Below, piece by piece: positions 11,459 to 20,600 of a DNA stretch of 64,000 nucleotides. The position numbers were made by a program, and so were the translations under genes. Under the pieces are notes generated by a model that saw nothing but the letters and a program-made list of their open reading frames with translations, had not been told where the DNA came from and searched no databases. The DNA is from Trebonia sp050013875 (GTDB taxonomy: Bacteria > Actinomycetota > Actinomycetes > Streptosporangiales > Streptosporangiaceae). How positions within the stretch are numbered: the first letter of the stretch is position 1; every line of letters begins with the position of its first letter. The stretch spans positions 25,364 through 89,363 of the forward strand of contig JBEKEK010000030.1 of NCBI GenBank assembly GCA_050013875.1. Reading direction: 5' to 3'.

Positions 11459-12280
11459 TCACGAGCAGAGCTCGCCGACCAGGACCGTGACCGCACGGCC
11501 GGTCAGCAGGACCCGGTCCCCGGTGACCTCGGTGCCGACCAGGCCGGTGCGGGCGGAGACCTGCAGGCCGGTCAGCGCCGTACGGCCAAGGCGCCGACTC
11601 CAGAACGGGGCAAGCGTGGTGTGCGCGCTGCCGGTGACCGGATCTTCCGGAATACCAATCCGGGGCGCGAAGTAGCGGGAGACGAAGTCGTAGCCGTCGC
11701 CGGGCCGGTCAGCGAGGGCGGTGACGCTCACACCGCGCACCGGCATCCTCGCCAGCGCGCCCTGGTCGGGGATGAGCCCGCGCACGGTCTTCTCGTCGGG
11801 CAGTTCGACCAGCAAGCGGTCCAGTTCGCCGACCGCATAAACGCGGACCGGCTCCGCGCCAAGCGCGGCCGCCAGGGTGTCGCTCACATCGGCCGGGTTG
11901 ACGGGGGTCGGCGGGTTGGCCGGGAAGTCCATGACGATCGTGCCGTCCGGCCGCGCCTCGGCCGAGAGCACCCCGCCGAGGGTGGCGAACCGCGCCACGC
12001 CGGCCGCCAGCCCGTCGGAGGCGAGTACATGCGCGACCGCCAAGGTCGCGTGCCCGCACAACGGGACCTCTGTCATCGGGGTGAACCAGCGCAGCTCCCA
12101 GTCATGCCGCTTGTCGGCCGGAGCGGGCCTGACGAACGCGGTCTCGGACAGGTTCATCTCCGCGGCCACCGCCTGCAGCCAGTGCTCTGGCGGCCAGGGG
12201 CCGTCCGGCAGTACGCAGACGGCGGCCTGGTTGCCCGCGAAGGGCCGGTCAGTGAACGCATCGACGATCCGGATCTTCAT
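11459..12280 (-). CDS. PhzF family protein (isomerase/epimerase fold)
   Basis: This 273-residue protein has the diaminopimelate-epimerase-like fold of PhzF. Signature segments are an N-terminal VDAFTDRPFAGNQAAV, the stretch NLSETAFV containing the conserved glutamate, and a C-terminal EDPVTGSAHTTLAPFW. ATG 12280 starts exactly at the family's MKIRIVDAF; the frame is open further upstream but does not look coding there. PhzF itself isomerises a phenazine precursor; most homologues, like this one, lie outside phenazine clusters and their substrate is unknown. Confidence 0.9.
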   Translation of the reverse strand: MKIRIVDAFTDRPFAGNQAAVCVLPDGPWPPEHWLQAVAAEMNLSETAFVRPAPADKRHDWELRWFTPMTEVPLCGHATLAVAHVLASDGLAAGVARFATLGGVLSAEARPDGTIVMDFPANPPTPVNPADVSDTLAAALGAEPVRVYAVGELDRLLVELPDEKTVRGLIPDQGALARMPVRGVSVTALADRPGDGYDFVSRYFAPRIGIPEDPVTGSAHTTLAPFWSRRLGRTALTGLQVSARTGLVGTEVTGDRVLLTGRAVTVLVGELCS

Positions 12281-12378
12281 GCGCCGACCGTATGCTCCCA
12301 GCACCAGCGATGCCCAGGGCCAATACCGCCGGAATTGGCCTTCCGCTCCGACGCGGACCGCACAGCCGTCGGCGCAGC

Positions 12379-13950
12379 TTATTTGAATGTGTAGAGGCTG
12401 TGCTGTCCTGTGGCCGACCGGCCGGCCCCGGTCGTGACCGTCACGTCGGTCGTGCCCTTGGCGTGTGCGGGGGAAAGAATGGTCAACTCCGTGGATGACA
12501 GAACATGTATCTTCGTTCCCTTGGCGGCGCCGAAGAGAACACTGCTGGCACCGCTCAGCCACGTCCCGTAGATCCTGACCAGGGTGTGACCGCTTGCCGG
12601 TCCCTTGGCCGGGCTAATCTTCGTGATCGTCGGCGTCCCTCCCCATACGGAGGCGGGGTTTGGCTCGATGCTGTAGGTCGCGCCGTCACTGCCGTTGCAG
12701 TAGGCCGCGCTGACCTCCAGGTAGTAAAGACCCGCGTTTGTCACCGGATAGGCGACGGCCTTGTTGTCGCCGAGCACGGTGCTGTCGAGGCTGTTCCCAT
12801 CGGAATCAGTGAGCGTCACCTCCACGTCCGAGCACGGAGCGCTTCCTCCCGCGACCGTGGTGTCCGCGAAACGCACGGTCGCCGCGCCCTGGCCTGACGG
12901 CTTGCCTAGCTTGTACCAGTACTGGTTGCTGGCGGTGGCGATAGTGCCGGCGTAGATCGTATCGCCGACCAGTGGCCCCCCGGCGTGCTTCATGGAGCCG
13001 CCTCCCGCCATCTTGCCGGTCCTGGACGCGGGTGCGCCGGCGAATACGGAAGGCGGATTGGGCTCGATGCTATAAGTCGCGCCGTCACTGCCATTACAGT
13101 AGGCCGCGCTGACCTCCAGGTAGTAAAGACCCGGGTTCGTCACAGAATAGGCGACCGCCGTGTTATCACCGAGTACGGTGCTGTCGAGGCTATTCCCGTC
13201 GGAATCAGTGAGCGTCACCTCCACGTCCGCGCACGGAGTGCTCCTGGAGATCGTGGTGTCCGCGAAACGCACCGTCCCGGTGCCTTTCGACGATGGCTTG
13301 TATACCTTGTACCAGTACTGGTTGCTGGTGGTGACGAGCGTGCCGCTATAGACCGTGGCACCGGCGAGCGCCGCCCGGACATAACCGATCGAACCGCCCG
13401 GCCCCGTCTTGCCGGCTGCGACTGCGGGAGCCTTCCCGCCGCCGCCAGAGAGAACCTGAAGGGAATAGGTAACCGGCTGGGTGACCGATCCGCAGTAGGC
13501 AGTGTCGACCTCTATGTAGTAGAAGCCGGCGCCCGGCCGGGCAACGGATTCGTCTTGCGATGAATCTGCCCCGAGCGTCTCGGCTGCCAGCTGGCCGTTC
13601 CCGCCGTCGGGCCCGTCGATCGTGAACGACACGTCGGTGCACGGCGCGGAGGCAGCGGTCGTGTCACTGACGTCAAGCTTCACCGCGCCGCCAGTGGTGG
13701 CCGGGTAGATCACCCACCAGTCATCCTGCTCGGTGCTGCCGAGCGACCCGCTCGCGCTCGTGGCCAGGACGGCGGCGTTGCCGATATTGGTACCGGCGGT
13801 CGCCGCCTCCGCCGAAGTTCCTCCGGCCGCGGCCAGGCCCGCCGCGATAACCGCGCATGAAACCACGGCCACAGCGCGGCTGCGCAGTTTGCTTCGGTAC
13901 GTCAATGGCTTGACCTTCTCGGCTTCCTGAAGAAGCAGCCTCGCAGACAT
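12379..13950 (-). CDS. Secreted repeat protein with PPC-like repeats and an IPT/TIG domain
   Basis: With ATG 13950 the product is 523 residues. A basic N-terminus and a hydrophobic core (AVAVVSCAVIAAGLAAAGG) ending in SAEAA form a signal peptide. Three beta-rich repeats of about 133 residues follow; the second and third are nearly identical (period ~399 bp in the DNA). Each contains YWYK, a SAPCxDVEVTLTDSDGN-type strand and YYLEV(S)AAYCNG, so the conserved cysteines may form disulfides. This looks like bacterial pre-peptidase C-terminal (PPC) beta-sandwiches. The C-terminal ~85 residues (ITKISPAKGPASGHTLVRIYG) form an IPT/TIG immunoglobulin-like domain. No enzymatic domain is visible. ATG 13995 is an alternative start with no better ribosome-binding site. 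Confidence 0.8.
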   Translation of the reverse strand: MSARLLLQEAEKVKPLTYRSKLRSRAVAVVSCAVIAAGLAAAGGTSAEAATAGTNIGNAAVLATSASGSLGSTEQDDWWVIYPATTGGAVKLDVSDTTAASAPCTDVSFTIDGPDGGNGQLAAETLGADSSQDESVARPGAGFYYIEVDTAYCGSVTQPVTYSLQVLSGGGGKAPAVAAGKTGPGGSIGYVRAALAGATVYSGTLVTTSNQYWYKVYKPSSKGTGTVRFADTTISRSTPCADVEVTLTDSDGNSLDSTVLGDNTAVAYSVTNPGLYYLEVSAAYCNGSDGATYSIEPNPPSVFAGAPASRTGKMAGGGSMKHAGGPLVGDTIYAGTIATASNQYWYKLGKPSGQGAATVRFADTTVAGGSAPCSDVEVTLTDSDGNSLDSTVLGDNKAVAYPVTNAGLYYLEVSAAYCNGSDGATYSIEPNPASVWGGTPTITKISPAKGPASGHTLVRIYGTWLSGASSVLFGAAKGTKIHVLSSTELTILSPAHAKGTTDVTVTTGAGRSATGQHSLYTFK

Positions 13951-14125
13951 TTCGCTCGGCTTCCGGAATCCGAGAATAGCAGCAGGGACGGTCATTAAGT
14001 GACCAGCGACGGACCACGGATACCCCGTGTCGCCGGTTATTTTCTGTCCCTTTCTGGAACTATTACCGAAAGAAGCCCTTTGGTGTTCCCGCTGGTGCCA
14101 GGCTCCCATGCGGAATGGGCGCGGG

Positions 14126-15421
14126 CTAAATACAAGGGTGAAGGTCGTGTCCTCGATCTGCCGACGCTGGCGGTGGGGAGTCCGCGTCTCGCAGGCCCGG
14201 CATGACGAGGGTCAGCAGGGCTGCGACGGCCTGGGCAGCGGCGAAGGCGCCCACGGCCCAGGAGGTAGATACGTGCTCGACGAGCAGGCCGGCCAGCAGT
14301 GGGGCCAGGGTCGCCAGGGCCATCGCGGTCATGGTCACGGTGCTGGTGACGCGGCCGCGCATCTCCTCGGGTGCCTGGCGGAGCATGGAGGCGAACAGGC
14401 CGGCGTTCGCGGCCGGGGCGAGCAGCACGACGACCGCGACCGGCAGTGCCACCAGCGGCGAGGGCATCAGCAGCGCGGCGATGGCGAATAGCAGTGTCCC
14501 GGCCAGGGTCATCGTGATGGATATGGTGCGCGGGCGCAGGCGGCCCTGCAGCCGCGGTGCGACCGGGGCGCCGAGGACCCCGCCGGCCATGATGACCGCC
14601 TGCACCAGGCCGATGGCCGTGGCGGAGGTGCCGTGCTGGCGGAGCCCGACCGTGATGGTGAACAGCACGCCGTTGAAGGCGAAGTTGACCAGCGGCGCCA
14701 GCACCATCATCGCGCGCAGCAGCGGGATCTGCCAGACGACCTTCAGGCCGTCGGCCACCTCATGCCACAGGGCCTTGCGCTCGGGTGCCTGCTCCGGGCG
14801 GAACCGGCCGCGGATCCGGCTCACCGTGCCGAATGAGGCCGTGTAGGAGACGGCGTCGGCCAGGAACGGGACGGCACGGCCCAGGCCGAACAGCAGGCCG
14901 CCGAGCGCGGGCCCGGCCACGCTGGCGGCCCAGGTCCGGCCCTCGGTGGCGGCCCACGCCCGCACGAGCTGCTCGTCCGCCACGATGGCCGGCAGCGCGG
15001 CGGCGGCGGACGGGTCGAAGAGGCCGCCCGCGGCCCCTTCGATGAGGCTGACGACGAGGACGAGCGGCCAGGACGCGAGGTGCACGGCGACGAGGATGCC
15101 GAGGACGGCAAGCAGACCGGCGCGCACGGTGTCGCAGGCGATCATCGTCAGCCGCCGGTCGAACCGGTCCGACAGGGCCCCGGCGGGCAGCTGCACGCAG
15201 ATCAGGGCGATCATCCGCGCCGTGCCCACCAGGCCGGCCAGCACCGGCGAGTGGGTCAGCGCGAGGATCAGCAGCGGATAGGCGATCATGCCCATCTCGC
15301 TGCCGGTGTCGGACAGCAGCTGGCCGGTCCAGAGCATCTGGAAGCCGTTGTTGTGCCGCAGCGGGACCGGCCCCGGCCTCGGCGCGGTATCCGGCAGGCC
15401 GGCCGCGGCCGGCTCGCTCAT
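14126..15421 (-). CDS. MFS transporter, EntS-like drug/siderophore exporter family
   Basis: This 431-residue polytopic protein has about 12 helices. The MFS loop 2-3 motif is present (GALSDRFDRRLTMIA) and its counterpart is in the second half (APRLQGRLRPRT). The sequence belongs to the group that includes EntS-like exporters and macrolide pumps. The start overlaps the stop of the upstream regulator by 4 bp (ATGA), so the two form a regulator-exporter pair. Confidence 0.9.
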   Translation of the reverse strand: MSEPAAAGLPDTAPRPGPVPLRHNNGFQMLWTGQLLSDTGSEMGMIAYPLLILALTHSPVLAGLVGTARMIALICVQLPAGALSDRFDRRLTMIACDTVRAGLLAVLGILVAVHLASWPLVLVVSLIEGAAGGLFDPSAAAALPAIVADEQLVRAWAATEGRTWAASVAGPALGGLLFGLGRAVPFLADAVSYTASFGTVSRIRGRFRPEQAPERKALWHEVADGLKVVWQIPLLRAMMVLAPLVNFAFNGVLFTITVGLRQHGTSATAIGLVQAVIMAGGVLGAPVAPRLQGRLRPRTISITMTLAGTLLFAIAALLMPSPLVALPVAVVVLLAPAANAGLFASMLRQAPEEMRGRVTSTVTMTAMALATLAPLLAGLLVEHVSTSWAVGAFAAAQAVAALLTLVMPGLRDADSPPPASADRGHDLHPCI

Positions 15422-16098
15422 CCGGGTGTTCCCTCGTCTTCGTCACCGGCTTCCGCCGCACCACCTTCCGGGTACGCGATCGGATGGGAGAGCAGCATCA
15501 GCTGCACCGGTACCGACCCGGCCGGGCGCTTGGACGGATCGGCCATCCGCTGCTGGAACAGCGGCATCAGGATCGCGGTCAGGTCACTGGTCAGCCGCTC
15601 CAGCTCCTCGACCGTCAGGTAAAAGACGTACTCGCTGTCGTCGCCGGCGTCCTGCCAGCGAGGCGGATAGCTGGCCTTGGTCTGCAGCCAGGTCCGGTAA
15701 CGCTCGAACTGCCGCTCCCTGACCATGCGGATCAGGGCGTCTTGCGCGAGTTTGGACGCCGGGTCCTCGCGGGCGGTGACACTGAAGCCGGTGGTGGTCA
15801 TTCGCCAGGGCTTGGCCCGGCCCTTGCCGCCGCCCGCCTCCTCCACCACCCCGTACTTCGCCAGCTGCCGGAAGTGGAACGAGCAGGTCGACGGGGGCTC
15901 GTCGATGAGCTCGCTGGCCTCGGCGGCCGTCAGCGGCCCGTGCAGCACCAGCTTCCCGATCAGCGCGATGCGCACCGGGTGGGTCAGCGCCCGCAGCCGC
16001 CGCGCATCGCTGAGGGTTGGCGGCTCGCCGCCCGGCGGCGGCTCGGCGGACGGTTCGGCGGACGGCTCGCCAGCTGGATCCTGATCATCGAGAGACAC
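15418..16098 (-). CDS. ArsR-like winged-helix transcriptional regulator
   Basis: This 226-residue regulator has an acidic, proline-rich N-terminal tail, then a winged helix (ARRLRALTHPVRIALIGKLVLHGPLTAAEASELI, SFHFRQLAKYGVVEEA), then a helical C-terminal domain. This arrangement is common for actinobacterial regulators that sit directly before MFS exporters. The start is GTG 16098. A perfect palindrome ends on the base immediately before it, leaving no room for a normal ribosome-binding site, so the mRNA may be leaderless. Confidence 0.88.
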   Translation of the reverse strand: MSLDDQDPAGEPSAEPSAEPPPGGEPPTLSDARRLRALTHPVRIALIGKLVLHGPLTAAEASELIDEPPSTCSFHFRQLAKYGVVEEAGGGKGRAKPWRMTTTGFSVTAREDPASKLAQDALIRMVRERQFERYRTWLQTKASYPPRWQDAGDDSEYVFYLTVEELERLTSDLTAILMPLFQQRMADPSKRPAGSVPVQLMLLSHPIAYPEGGAAEAGDEDEGTPG

Positions 16099-16121
16099 CT
16101 ATCGATAGTTTCCTCTCGATA
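16099..16121 (-). promoter_or_regulatory. Candidate operator for the ArsR-like regulator
   Basis: CTATCGATAG (16099-16108) is a perfect palindrome abutting the GTG start. CTCTCGATA (16113-16121) repeats the half-site, and TCTCGATG occurs again just inside the gene on the minus strand. Repeated (T/C)TCGATA half-sites next to the start fit an autoregulatory operator. Confidence 0.5.
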
Positions 16122-16184
16122 AGCAGCTGTCAAGCGGCCCCCGCCGTTCGTTTCCGGGGCGCATACGGGCATCCCGGAAAATCA

Positions 16185-17006
16185 TCAGAACGCCAGGGGG
16201 AATCGCTTGCGGACCGTAGCGGCTGTCTCATCGGGCGGTGCGGCCCAGATGGCTTCGTTGAAGATCTCCACCTCGATGGGCCCGGCGTAGCCCGCGGCCG
16301 CCACGGCCGCGGTGATGGGCGGGAAGTCGATGTAGCCGTCGCCGACGTGGCCGCGGCCGAGGAGGGTGTCGGCGGGCAGCGGCAGGATCCAGTCGCAGAC
16401 CTGGTAGCTGACGATCCGCTCCCCCGCCCGCGCGATGTCGCTCAGCAAAGACGCGTCCCACCAGACGTGGTAGGTATCGACGACGACGCCCACGGCGTCG
16501 GCCGGGAAGGCCAGCGCCAGGTCGAGCGCCTCGCCCAGCCGGGTGATCACGCACCGGTCGGCGGCGAACACCGGGTGCAGCGCCTCGATGCCCAGCCGCA
16601 CGCCGCTGGCCTGTGCGACCGGGACGAGCTCGGCGATCGCGTCGGCGATCATCCGCCGGGCAAGCCCGATGTCGCGGCTGCCAGGGACCAGGCCGCCGGA
16701 GACGAGAACGAGCGTACCGGTGCCGAGCGCGGCCGCCTCGGCGATCGCCGCCTTGCTGTCCGCGATCGCGGCCATCCGGGCGGCCGGGTCGGCGTGGGTG
16801 AAGAACCCGGCCCGGCACAGGCTGGAGACCGGCAGCCCGGCCGACCGCACGGCGGCCGCGGCGGCGGGCAGCCCCGCCCGCGCGACCTGCTCGCGCCAGA
16901 GCCCGATGGCCGGGATCTCGTGCCGGGCACACAGCTCGACCGCCTCGGGCACGCCCAGCCGGTTGACGGTCGCCTGGTTGAGCGAAAGCCGCCCGAGCAC
17001 GCTCAC
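16185..17006 (-). CDS. Sugar phosphate isomerase/epimerase (TIM barrel, AP-endonuclease-2-like)
   Basis: This 273-residue TIM-barrel protein is of the xylose-isomerase-like family. Metal-ligand positions are visible as Glu in GIEALHPVF, Asp/His in VVVDTYHVWW, and Glu in GPIEVEIFNEA; Asp/His also appear in GHVGDGYIDF. Such enzymes interconvert keto and aldo sugars or inositol derivatives. It is the last gene of a three-gene operon and its GTG start overlaps the DUF993 stop by 4 bp. The exact substrate is unknown. Confidence 0.88.
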   Translation of the reverse strand: MSVLGRLSLNQATVNRLGVPEAVELCARHEIPAIGLWREQVARAGLPAAAAAVRSAGLPVSSLCRAGFFTHADPAARMAAIADSKAAIAEAAALGTGTLVLVSGGLVPGSRDIGLARRMIADAIAELVPVAQASGVRLGIEALHPVFAADRCVITRLGEALDLALAFPADAVGVVVDTYHVWWDASLLSDIARAGERIVSYQVCDWILPLPADTLLGRGHVGDGYIDFPPITAAVAAAGYAGPIEVEIFNEAIWAAPPDETAATVRKRFPLAF

Positions 17007-18142
17007 GCGTGTGCCCTGAGGAACTCGCTCATCCGGCTGACCGCGAGGTCCGGGTCGGCCAGCGCCCCGGCCGCCGCCGCCAGCTCGAAGACCCGGATGA
17101 GGTGGCCGGCCGGCCGTCTGCGCTCGAGGCCGTCGAGCATGGAAAAGCGCGGCTGCAGGCCGTTCAGCCAGGCCAGAAAGGCCACGCCCGTCTTGTAGTA
17201 GTACGTCGGCGCCTCGAAGATGAGGCGGCTGAGCGGGACCGTCGGCCCGATCGCGGCGTCGTACCCGGCGAGATCGCCTGCGTCGAGGGCACGCAAGGCC
17301 GCGGCGGCCGGGGCGGTGACCGCGGCGAACGCGCCGAGCAGGGCGTCACTGTGGCCGGCGTCGTCGCCCCTGATGAGGTCGGCGTAGCCGAAATCGTCGC
17401 CGGTGTAGAGCCGGATCCCGGCCGGGAGCCTGCGGCGGAGCGCCACCTCTTTCCCCGCGTCGAGGACGGAGAGCTTGATGCCGTCCACCTTGTCGCCGGC
17501 CTGCTGGATCAGCTCGAGCACGGTCGCCGCCGCCGAGTCGAAGTCGCCGCCGCCCCAGTAGCCGCGCAGGGCCGGGTCGAACGCCTCGCCGAGCCAGTGC
17601 AGGATGACCGGCTGGCTGGCCTGCTTCAGCAGCGCCCCGTAGACCTCCAGGTAGTCGCGAGGACCGCGCGCGGCGGCGGCGAGCGCGCGACTGGCCATGA
17701 GGATGATCCCGGTGCCCGCCCACTGCACGTACTCCAGCTGGACGGTGTAGGCGTCGATGATCTCGGTGATCGAGTGGCTCTTGCCCGCGGCCAGGTGATC
17801 GGTGCCCGCCCCGCAGGCGAGGCCCGCGAAGCGGCCCGCTGCCCGGCGGGCCGCCGCGCGCTCGGCCGAGCTGGCGATCAGCTCCCGGGTCTGCCCCCAG
17901 GACAGTCCCATGCCGCGCTGCGCGGTGTCCATCGCCTCCGCGACCGCGAAGCCGTGCGCCCACAGGTGATCGCGGAAGCGGAGGGTCGCTTCCCAGTCGA
18001 TGAGGTCGCCGCTGTCGATGGACGCGACGTGGGCCGCGGCGTAGACCCGCCGCGACGTCGGCGGCGGGTAGCCGTCCGCCCAGCCGGGCGCGCTGATCTC
18101 AAGCGGCGCCGCGCGCCCGGGCAGCGCGATGCGGGCGCTCAT
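17003..18142 (-). CDS. DUF993 family protein (dihydrodipicolinate-synthase-like)
   Basis: This 379-residue protein belongs to the DUF993 family, distantly related to DapA-type TIM-barrel aldolases. Characteristic parts are WEATLRFRDHLWAHGFAVAEAMDTAQRGMGL, ILHWLGEAFDPALRGYWG and the segment VDGIKLSVLD, whose lysine is the candidate Schiff-base residue. ATG 18142 overlaps the stop of the upstream oxidoreductase gene by 4 bp, which fixes the start. Its place between a dehydrogenase and an isomerase suggests an aldolase-like step in sugar or polyol catabolism; this is inference from context. Confidence 0.85.
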   Translation of the reverse strand: MSARIALPGRAAPLEISAPGWADGYPPPTSRRVYAAAHVASIDSGDLIDWEATLRFRDHLWAHGFAVAEAMDTAQRGMGLSWGQTRELIASSAERAAARRAAGRFAGLACGAGTDHLAAGKSHSITEIIDAYTVQLEYVQWAGTGIILMASRALAAAARGPRDYLEVYGALLKQASQPVILHWLGEAFDPALRGYWGGGDFDSAAATVLELIQQAGDKVDGIKLSVLDAGKEVALRRRLPAGIRLYTGDDFGYADLIRGDDAGHSDALLGAFAAVTAPAAAALRALDAGDLAGYDAAIGPTVPLSRLIFEAPTYYYKTGVAFLAWLNGLQPRFSMLDGLERRRPAGHLIRVFELAAAAGALADPDLAVSRMSEFLRAHA

Positions 18143-19320
18143 GCCGTGTCTCCCGCTCGCTCCGGGGCGCTGCGCTCGCTCACGGGGACCTCGACCCGGC
18201 GGCCTTCCGCCGCGGATCGCATCGCGAGCTCGGCCAGCTGGACGCCCCTGGCGCCGGCGTACAGGTCCCACGGGAAAGGCCTGCCAAGCGCGGCGTCCCG
18301 CAGGAACAGCTCCCATTGCGCCTTGAAGCCGTTGTCGAAGTCCATGTTGTCCGGCACGTCGGTCCACATCGCCTGGTAGTCCAGCGGATCGGGCAGGTCG
18401 GGGTTCCACACCGGCATCGGGGTGGACACCTTGTGCTGGACGGCGCAGTTGCGCAGCCCCGCCACCGCGCTGCCATGCGTGCCGTCCACCTGGAGCTCGA
18501 GCAGCTCGCGGCGGTTGACGCGGACCGCCCACGAGGAGTTCACCGACGCGACGGCGCCGCCCGCGAACTCCAGGATGGCGTAGGCGGCGTCGTCGGCGGT
18601 GACGTCGTAGGGCTGGCCGGCCTCGTCCCACCGCCTGGGCAAGTGCGTCGCGCGCCGCGCGTAGACCGAGCTGACCGGGCCGAACAGCTCCTCCAGGAGG
18701 TAGTGCCAGTGCGGGTACATGTCGAGCACGATGCCGCCGCCGTCTTGCTCGCGGTAGTTCCACGAGGGGCGCTGCGCCGCTATCCCGTCCCCCTCGAACA
18801 CCCAGTAGCCGAACTCGAGCCGGACCGACAGCACCCGGCCGAAGAAACCTTCGCGGGTCAGCCTGCGCAGCTTGATCATGCCGGGCAGGAACAGCTTGTC
18901 CTGGACGACGCCATGCGTAATGCGCGCCGCCCCGGCCGCGTCGGCCAGGGCGAAGGCGGCCGCGGCCGAGGCGGCGACGGGCTTTTCCGTGTAGATGTGC
19001 TTGCCGGCCGCGATGGCGCGGGCCAGTGCCGGCTCGCGGGCGCTGGTGACCTGCGTGTCGAAGTACACGTCGATGCCGGGGTCGTCGAGCACCTCGTCCA
19101 GGCTGGTGGTCCACCGGGTCAGGCCGTGCCGCTCCGCGATCTCCCGCAGCCGCTCCTCGCTCCGGCCGACCAGGACCGGCTCGGGGTACAGGGAGGTCCC
19201 GTCGCCGAGCGGTATGCCGCCCTGCTCGCGGATGGCGAGCAGCGACCGCACCAGGTGCTGCCGGTATCCCATCCGGCCAGTGACCCCGTTCAGGGCGACG
19301 TGAATGACCTTGCGCGCCAT
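18139..19320 (-). CDS. Gfo/Idh/MocA family oxidoreductase
   Basis: This 393-residue NAD(P)-dependent dehydrogenase is the first gene of the operon. The Rossmann start reads VIHVALNGVTGRMGYRQH, and the family motif EKP is intact (GKHIYTEKPVA). The C-terminal alpha/beta domain carries DMYPHWHYLLEELFG, whose Asp and His are the probable catalytic residues. The family oxidises or reduces sugars and inositols. ATG 19320 is used because the frame is open upstream but lacks family similarity there. It is divergent from the LacI gene, 109 bp away, with a LacI-type operator in between. Confidence 0.92.
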   Translation of the reverse strand: MARKVIHVALNGVTGRMGYRQHLVRSLLAIREQGGIPLGDGTSLYPEPVLVGRSEERLREIAERHGLTRWTTSLDEVLDDPGIDVYFDTQVTSAREPALARAIAAGKHIYTEKPVAASAAAAFALADAAGAARITHGVVQDKLFLPGMIKLRRLTREGFFGRVLSVRLEFGYWVFEGDGIAAQRPSWNYREQDGGGIVLDMYPHWHYLLEELFGPVSSVYARRATHLPRRWDEAGQPYDVTADDAAYAILEFAGGAVASVNSSWAVRVNRRELLELQVDGTHGSAVAGLRNCAVQHKVSTPMPVWNPDLPDPLDYQAMWTDVPDNMDFDNGFKAQWELFLRDAALGRPFPWDLYAGARGVQLAELAMRSAAEGRRVEVPVSERSAPERAGDTA

Positions 19321-19366
19321 AGGGCAGCCTTCCGCGGTGTGAGGTGGGTCGTTCAGGGAGTCGTTT

Positions 19367-19382
19367 GGGAAAGGGCTTTCCC
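19367..19382. promoter_or_regulatory. LacI-type operator in the divergent promoter region
   Basis: GGGAAAG-GG-CTTTCCC is a perfect seven-base inverted repeat around a two-base centre. LacI-family operators typically have this form, with CG in the centre. It lies 47 bp before the Gfo/Idh start and 47 bp before the LacI start, so it can control both directions. Confidence 0.7.
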
Positions 19383-19429
19383 GAGAATAGGCTTGGCCGC
19401 ACAGCCGGTCAAGCCGACGAGGAGGTCCC

Positions 19430-20557
19430 GTGACGGACGTACGGCCCGACGCGCAGCCCGTGACGCTGCAGGATGTCGCCGACCGGGCCGGGGTGTCGTT
19501 GACCACCGCGTCCCGGGTGCTCAATGACGGCTCGCGGAAGGTGGGCAAGGCGCTCGCTGACCGGGTGAACCAGGCGGTAGCCGACCTCGGCTACACGGCC
19601 AACCTGCAGGCCAGGGCGGTGGCGACCGGCCACAGCACGATGATCGGTGTGGCGCTGCGGGACATCTCCGACCCGTACTTCTCCTCGATCGCGGCCGGGC
19701 TCATCGAGGTCGCCCACGGTGCCAGGCTGCTGGTGTGCATGTCGAGCACGGCCGCGCACGAGGAGGCCGAGCGCGAGTACGTCGCGCTGATGCGCGCCCA
19801 GCGGGCCAGGGCGGTCGTCCTGGTGGGCAGCCGGTCGGAGAACACCGCCGCCAGGGACGCGCTGCGCGCCGAGCTGGCGGCGTTCACCCGGTCGGGCGGC
19901 CGGGCGGCCTGCATCGGGCAGGACCTGCTGGGCGTGGACACCGTGCTGCCGGAGAACCGGGCGGGCGCGGAAGCCCTGGCGAGGGACCTGGCCGCGCTCG
20001 GGCACCGGCGGTTCGCGGTGCTGGCCGGGCCGCGCTCGCTGCTGACCACGCAGGACCGCGTGAACGGCTTCAGGGACGGCCTGAGCGCCTGGTCGGTGCC
20101 GCTCGAGCCCGCACGGGTGGTGCACGGCGACCTGTCCAGGGACGGCGGCTACCAGTCCATGAGCGAGATCCTGGCGGCCGGCCGGCCGCTGCCCGACTGC
20201 GTGTTCGCGGTGAGCGACATCATGGCGGTCGGCGCCCTGGCGCGGCTGCGGGCGGCGGGCATCGACGTGCCCGGCGACATCGCCCTGGCGGGGTTCGACG
20301 ACATCTCGACCCTGCGCGACGTCTACCCGCCGCTCACCACGGTCCGGCTGCCGCTCAAGGCGATGGGCGAGATCGCCGCCCGGCTGGTGCTCGGCGACGA
20401 CGCGCCGCGGCAGCCGCGCGTCGTCCCGGTCCCCGGCGAGGTCGTGCTGCGGGACAGCACCCGGCCCCGGCCTCCGGCAACACAGCCTCCGACAACACAG
20501 CCGCCGACAACACAGCCGCCGACAACACAGCCGCCGGCAACATGGCTACCAGGCTAA
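19430..20557 (+). CDS. LacI family transcriptional regulator
   Basis: This 375-residue repressor has an N-terminal LacI HTH (VTLQDVADRAGVSLTTASRVLNDG) with a hinge helix, then a periplasmic-binding-protein-like sugar-sensing domain ending in DIALAGFDDIST...TTVRLP. GTG 19430 follows GGAGG by four bases. The last ~25 residues are a low-complexity tail of TQPPT-type repeats encoded by 15-bp tandem repeats, beyond the usual end of the family. It most likely represses the divergent sugar operon, and a second similar operator lies before the APC permease. Confidence 0.93.
   Translation: MTDVRPDAQPVTLQDVADRAGVSLTTASRVLNDGSRKVGKALADRVNQAVADLGYTANLQARAVATGHSTMIGVALRDISDPYFSSIAAGLIEVAHGARLLVCMSSTAAHEEAEREYVALMRAQRARAVVLVGSRSENTAARDALRAELAAFTRSGGRAACIGQDLLGVDTVLPENRAGAEALARDLAALGHRRFAVLAGPRSLLTTQDRVNGFRDGLSAWSVPLEPARVVHGDLSRDGGYQSMSEILAAGRPLPDCVFAVSDIMAVGALARLRAAGIDVPGDIALAGFDDISTLRDVYPPLTTVRLPLKAMGEIAARLVLGDDAPRQPRVVPVPGEVVLRDSTRPRPPATQPPTTQPPTTQPPTTQPPATWLPG
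20471..20545 (+). repeat. 15-bp tandem repeat, five units, in the LacI 3' end
   Basis: Five consecutive units of the form CC(T/G)CCG(A/G)CAACACAG encode PP(A/T)TQ repeats at the C-terminus of the LacI regulator. The unit length is a multiple of three, so copy-number changes would keep the frame. Confidence 0.85.
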
Positions 20558-20600
20558 CTCTTGCGCGCTGCTGTCCCGATTGGGTATTTTCACGGGAACC

